16,563 nucleotides of DNA, from positions 1 through 16,563 of the forward strand of contig JBEIRY010000037.1 in the NCBI GenBank assembly GCA_040375675.1, written 5' to 3'. This DNA is from CAIUSP01 sp040375675 (GTDB taxonomy: Bacteria; Actinomycetota; Thermoleophilia; Solirubrobacterales; 70-9). The notes beneath the pieces are model-generated. The model searched no databases and was not told the DNA's origin. It saw only the letters and a list, made by a program, of their open reading frames with translations. Below are positions 13,936 to 16,563 of this stretch, one piece after another. The position numbers were made by a program, and so were the translations under genes. Position 1 is the stretch's first letter. Each line of letters starts with the position of its first letter.

Positions 13936-15074
13936 CAGCTAAGAACTTCCCAGTAGGGCTTCTGAGCCTCGATCACCTCGGCCAGACGCACCGGCCATTC
14001 GGCCGGAGGCTGGTGTGGATCGGGTACGTAGATGTCTTCGAGTGGCGCCTCGAAGTCGCCCAGTCCGGCGAGGATCGCGCGATCGATCCCGGGAAGGGTC
14101 GTGACGTTGTAGCCGCCCTCGTGCACCACCACCAGACCGATTCCCTTGCTGCGGGCATAGGCGGCAACTCTTGAAGCCATGGCGTTGAAGCCGCTCCTAG
14201 AGATCAGTTGGTTCGAAAGCGGATCGGCGGCGTGGCCGTCCTGGCCTGCAGAGACCAGAAGCAACTGCGGATCAAAAGCCTCGATGATCGGCATCGCGAC
14301 CTCGTCTATCGCCTGCAGATACTCCGGGTCGCCCGAACCGGGAGGCATCGGGATGTTGACGGTGCTTCCCTCGCCGTCGCCTTCGCCGACCTCATCTACC
14401 CAGCCGATACCGGGATAGAGCGGCCACTGGTGAAGGGAGATGAAGAGCGCAGAAGGGTCATCCCAGTGGATCTCTTGGGTCCCGTTGCCGTGGTGGACAT
14501 CCCAGTCGAGAATCGCGACCCGGTCGAAGCCGTAAACCTCTTTGGCGTAACGCGCAGCGACCGAGATGTGATTGAACAGACAGAAGCCCATCGCCTTGTC
14601 CTTGCCTGTGTGGTGTCCCGGGGGCCGGCTGATGGTGAAGAGGCTGTCGGGTCGGTGGTATGCCTCCATCGCGACAGCATCGACGGCCGAGAGCACGCCG
14701 CCAGAGGCAAGCAAACAGTTTTCGAGGCTGCCCGGGGAAACACAGGTGTCTGTGTCGAGCCAGGTCGGAGCTTCGGCACAAGCCTTGGCGATCGAGTCGT
14801 AGAAGCCCTCTGTGTGGGCGCGAAGAATGTCCTCCTTCCTGGCTGCACGCGGTGCAAGTACGAAGAGCTGATCCCACTCAGGCATCGATCTGAGCTCAGA
14901 GACCACACCGGGCAGTCGTCGCTTGCTCTCGGGGCACTCACCTGTGTCGTGAGACTCCTGACCCGGCAAGAGGACCACACCGGTCTTCGCTTTTTCGCGC
15001 TCGTAGTAGCGATGGGTGACGCTGCCAAGGCCCTGAACTTCCTCGTCTGCGGGATGGGATTGCTGATCGCTCAC
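13935..15074 (-). CDS. Histone-deacetylase-like (class II / HDAH-type) zinc amidohydrolase
   Basis: This 379-residue protein belongs to the arginase-deacetylase superfamily, which removes acetyl groups from acetyl-lysine, acetylpolyamines or related amides. SRPPGHHTGKDKAMGFCLFN (149-168) carries the catalytic His154-His155. LDWDVHHGNGTQ (189-200) supplies the zinc ligands Asp192 and His194, VSAGQDGHAADPL (274-286) supplies Asp279, and HEGGYN (318-323) contains the transition-state Tyr322. All catalytic residues are intact. The DWDVHHGNGTQ form resembles class II deacetylases and bacterial HDAH more than the DVDYHH form of acetylpolyamine amidohydrolases. The start is GTG at 15074, overlapping the nitrilase-like stop by 4 nt; the stop shares one base with the next ATG. 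The physiological substrate could be an acetylated small amine or a protein and is not determined. Confidence 0.92.
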   Translation of the reverse strand: MSDQQSHPADEEVQGLGSVTHRYYEREKAKTGVVLLPGQESHDTGECPESKRRLPGVVSELRSMPEWDQLFVLAPRAARKEDILRAHTEGFYDSIAKACAEAPTWLDTDTCVSPGSLENCLLASGGVLSAVDAVAMEAYHRPDSLFTISRPPGHHTGKDKAMGFCLFNHISVAARYAKEVYGFDRVAILDWDVHHGNGTQEIHWDDPSALFISLHQWPLYPGIGWVDEVGEGDGEGSTVNIPMPPGSGDPEYLQAIDEVAMPIIEAFDPQLLLVSAGQDGHAADPLSNQLISRSGFNAMASRVAAYARSKGIGLVVVHEGGYNVTTLPGIDRAILAGLGDFEAPLEDIYVPDPHQPPAEWPVRLAEVIEAQKPYWEVLS

Positions 15075-15781
15075 TCCCTGTCGCCCTCGTCTCGCTTCTC
15101 GATCTGAACCTCATAGAGCCCTGAGTCGGTTTCGGCAACCGCTGAGCCCTTGGAATCGCAGACGATTGCCCCGCCCGCGCAGTCGGGGGCGCCCTCGCCC
15201 GGGCCGCGGTTGACCACGAAGGCAGCAATCCCGTGGGCAGCGGCCATACCCACGACGGCGCGCTCGGTCTGTTGCCAGAGGTCGGCTGGCTCTGCCGCCG
15301 CACCGATCACGGAGTCGACGCCCATCTGCGCCGCCTCGGCCCAGATCTCGGCGCTTCGAAGATCTCCGCCGAGCATCAAGGTGGCAGCACCTAGCCCTTC
15401 GATCTCGATCGAACGCATGGGCTCATGTCCCGGAGCGGAGAACATCGGCTCATAGCGGCCGGGGAAAGCGTCGAGGTTTCGCTGCCGCCAAAGGATCTCT
15501 TCCCCACCCTCTCTACCCAGCCGACCGCTGAAATAGAAGACCCCTTCGCCTTCGGACTCGTACGGCGACGCAGAAAGCCAGGCACCACCCGCCAACTCGA
15601 GTGCTTCTCTCCAGCTAGGCGAAGGTGGTCTCTCGGCCTGTTCATAGCCTGCGCGGTCGAGGCTGTCTGCCACATACGGCGAAAAACTCAGCAGGGGAAG
15701 ACAGACCAGCCCCGCGCCGGCCCCGCGAGCCGACTGGATCCCGGAGCGCCAGTCAGCCTCGGAGACCAGTGCAGCGAGCAC
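15071..15781 (-). CDS. Nitrilase-fold protein lacking the Glu-Lys-Cys catalytic triad
   Basis: This 236-residue protein follows the nitrilase/carbon-nitrogen hydrolase fold from strand to strand. GAGLVCLPLLSFSPY (22-36) aligns with the segment that normally reads FPEL, WRQRNL (98-103) aligns with the YRKxHL segment, and LMLGGDLRSAEIW (135-147) aligns with the ICxDLRFPE segment. VVNRGPGEG (189-197) and GGAIVCDSKGSAVAE (203-217) match the usual NRxGxE and GGSxIxxPxGxxLAE end. In these positions the catalytic Glu is Leu30, Lys is Gln100 and Cys is Gly138, so amide or nitrile hydrolysis by the usual mechanism is not possible. The length is slightly below the usual 260-300. It starts at GTG 15781, 6 bp after the M24 gene, and overlaps the deacetylase by GTGA. 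It may be a scaffold, sensor or regulatory subunit; that role is inferred. Confidence 0.75.
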   Translation of the reverse strand: MLAALVSEADWRSGIQSARGAGAGLVCLPLLSFSPYVADSLDRAGYEQAERPPSPSWREALELAGGAWLSASPYESEGEGVFYFSGRLGREGGEEILWRQRNLDAFPGRYEPMFSAPGHEPMRSIEIEGLGAATLMLGGDLRSAEIWAEAAQMGVDSVIGAAAEPADLWQQTERAVVGMAAAHGIAAFVVNRGPGEGAPDCAGGAIVCDSKGSAVAETDSGLYEVQIEKRDEGDRE

Positions 15782-15787
15782 CCTGGA

Positions 15788-16563
15788 TCAATCCCACCAG
15801 ACGTTCTTGACGTGGTTGGTGAAGATCTCCACGCCGTCATCGGTGATCAGCAGGTTGTGCTCGAAGGCTCCGGTCCCGGAGCCCGGGCGTCCTACCTCGG
15901 CCTCGACAGCCATGATCATGCCGGGCTCGAGCAAGGCGTCTTCATCGGGGACAAGTGACGGGTTCTCCCAAGCCAGGCCCATGCTGTGGCCGAACGAGGG
16001 ATAGGCCTGTCCGAGCAGAGCCACATCAGCCGACTCCTCTGACCCTGGGACCTCGAAATCGTTTTCGGCAAGCCAGGCAGCGCCGCGGTCGAAGAGATCG
16101 CCGCAGCGAACGCCGGGCCCCATCGCTTCGATGATGTGCTCCACCACCGCGACCGATGCCTCGAGCACCTCGCGCTGAGCGTCGGTGACCTTGCCTCCAG
16201 CAACCGTGGTACGAACCATGTCGTAGAAGTAGCCGTTGACGGTCCCGTACATGTCGGGGTGGATCATGTCACCGGCCTTCAACTTGCGCTCGGTGTCCCA
16301 TGAGGGCATCCGCTCCCAGAGGAAGTGGTCCACGTTCTCGGCCGAAGCGACAGGGATGTCGAGAGGGAAAGCGCCCTGCGGGATACCGACATTCAGCGCG
16401 GCAAGCACGCAGTCGGCCTCGGTTGCGCCCGGCTCGGCGGCCGAGACGAAGGCCTCGACCATGTTGCAGCCGACCCTGGTGGATTCGCGCATCAGCTCTA
16501 TCTCGGCTGGCGACTTGATCCGGCGCAGCTCCTCGATCAGCTCATCGGCCCAGACCAACTCGA
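15788..16563 (-). CDS. M24-family metallopeptidase/hydrolase (creatinase/aminopeptidase P type), 5' end cut by the window edge
   Basis: The reading frame is open to the right edge, so the start and any N-terminal creatinase-type domain lie outside. Numbering from the TTG at 16558, the pita-bread catalytic domain shows IKSPAEIELMR (14-24), the usual opening of the M24 domain. All five metal ligands are in place: Asp102 (HPDMYG), Asp113 (YFYDMVRT), His191 (FGHSMGL), Glu219 or Glu221 (MAVEAEVG) and Glu233 (FEHNLLIT). The family includes Xaa-Pro aminopeptidase, creatinase, ectoine hydrolase and DddP, and sequence alone does not choose between them. The C-terminus (FTNHVKNVWWD) is close to the usual end. 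The nitrilase-like gene follows after 6 bp, so the two are probably co-transcribed. Confidence 0.9.
   Translation of the reverse strand, partial: ELVWADELIEELRRIKSPAEIELMRESTRVGCNMVEAFVSAAEPGATEADCVLAALNVGIPQGAFPLDIPVASAENVDHFLWERMPSWDTERKLKAGDMIHPDMYGTVNGYFYDMVRTTVAGGKVTDAQREVLEASVAVVEHIIEAMGPGVRCGDLFDRGAAWLAENDFEVPGSEESADVALLGQAYPSFGHSMGLAWENPSLVPDEDALLEPGMIMAVEAEVGRPGSGTGAFEHNLLITDDGVEIFTNHVKNVWWD

Noticed and set aside
13935..15074. Calling the deacetylase an acetylpolyamine amidohydrolase
   Set aside because: Its DWDVHHGNGTQ motif is closer to class II deacetylases than to the DVDYHH form; substrate is left open.
16556..16558. TTG as the true start of the M24 gene
   Set aside because: The frame stays open to the window edge, and M24 creatinase-type proteins normally have an N-terminal domain before this point, so the codon is most likely an internal Leu.

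Overview
The window is a high-GC bacterial chromosome segment in which every supported gene (18 in all) lies on the minus strand. Transcription therefore runs from the right edge (16563) to the left edge (1). The gene order rpiB - glyA - (GT-B-like protein) - wecA-type transferase - atpI-like - atpB-E-F-H-A-G-D-C, the GC-rich codons and the frequent GTG/TTG starts suggest an actinobacterial-type genome, perhaps a deep-branching class such as Thermoleophilia. The taxonomic guess is inferred from gene order and protein character only.

Right block (about 12958-16563): four tightly packed genes. They are a 5'-truncated M24 (creatinase/aminopeptidase P) hydrolase, a nitrilase-fold protein that has lost all three catalytic residues, a class II histone-deacetylase-like amidohydrolase with intact zinc and catalytic motifs, and a PotD-like solute-binding protein with no signal peptide. 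The last three are joined by start/stop overlaps (GTGA, then TGATG), so they are probably translated together. This is the least explained and most interesting part of the window.

Middle block (8866-12927): rpiB (ribose-5-phosphate isomerase B), glyA (serine hydroxymethyltransferase), a DUF354-like GT-B-fold protein, and a WecA/TagO-type polyprenyl-phosphate glycosyl-1-phosphate transferase with an unusual basic tail carrying DPKTG repeats. The last two probably start a cell-envelope glycopolymer.

Left block (1514-8728): a complete F1Fo ATP synthase operon in canonical order, led by a small divergent AtpI-position membrane protein with a TTG start. The c subunit has a proton-type ion site. 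Two small hairpins follow atpC. Next come an M20 metallopeptidase/deacylase and, overlapping it by GTGA, the start of a Lys/Ala/Pro-rich histone-H1-like protein that runs off the left edge. Its DNA carries a 72-bp tandem repeat.

No tRNA, rRNA, CRISPR array, insertion sequence or phage gene is visible. The only intergenic gap above 100 bp is 8729-8865. The long plus-strand open frames are antisense shadows of the genes above.
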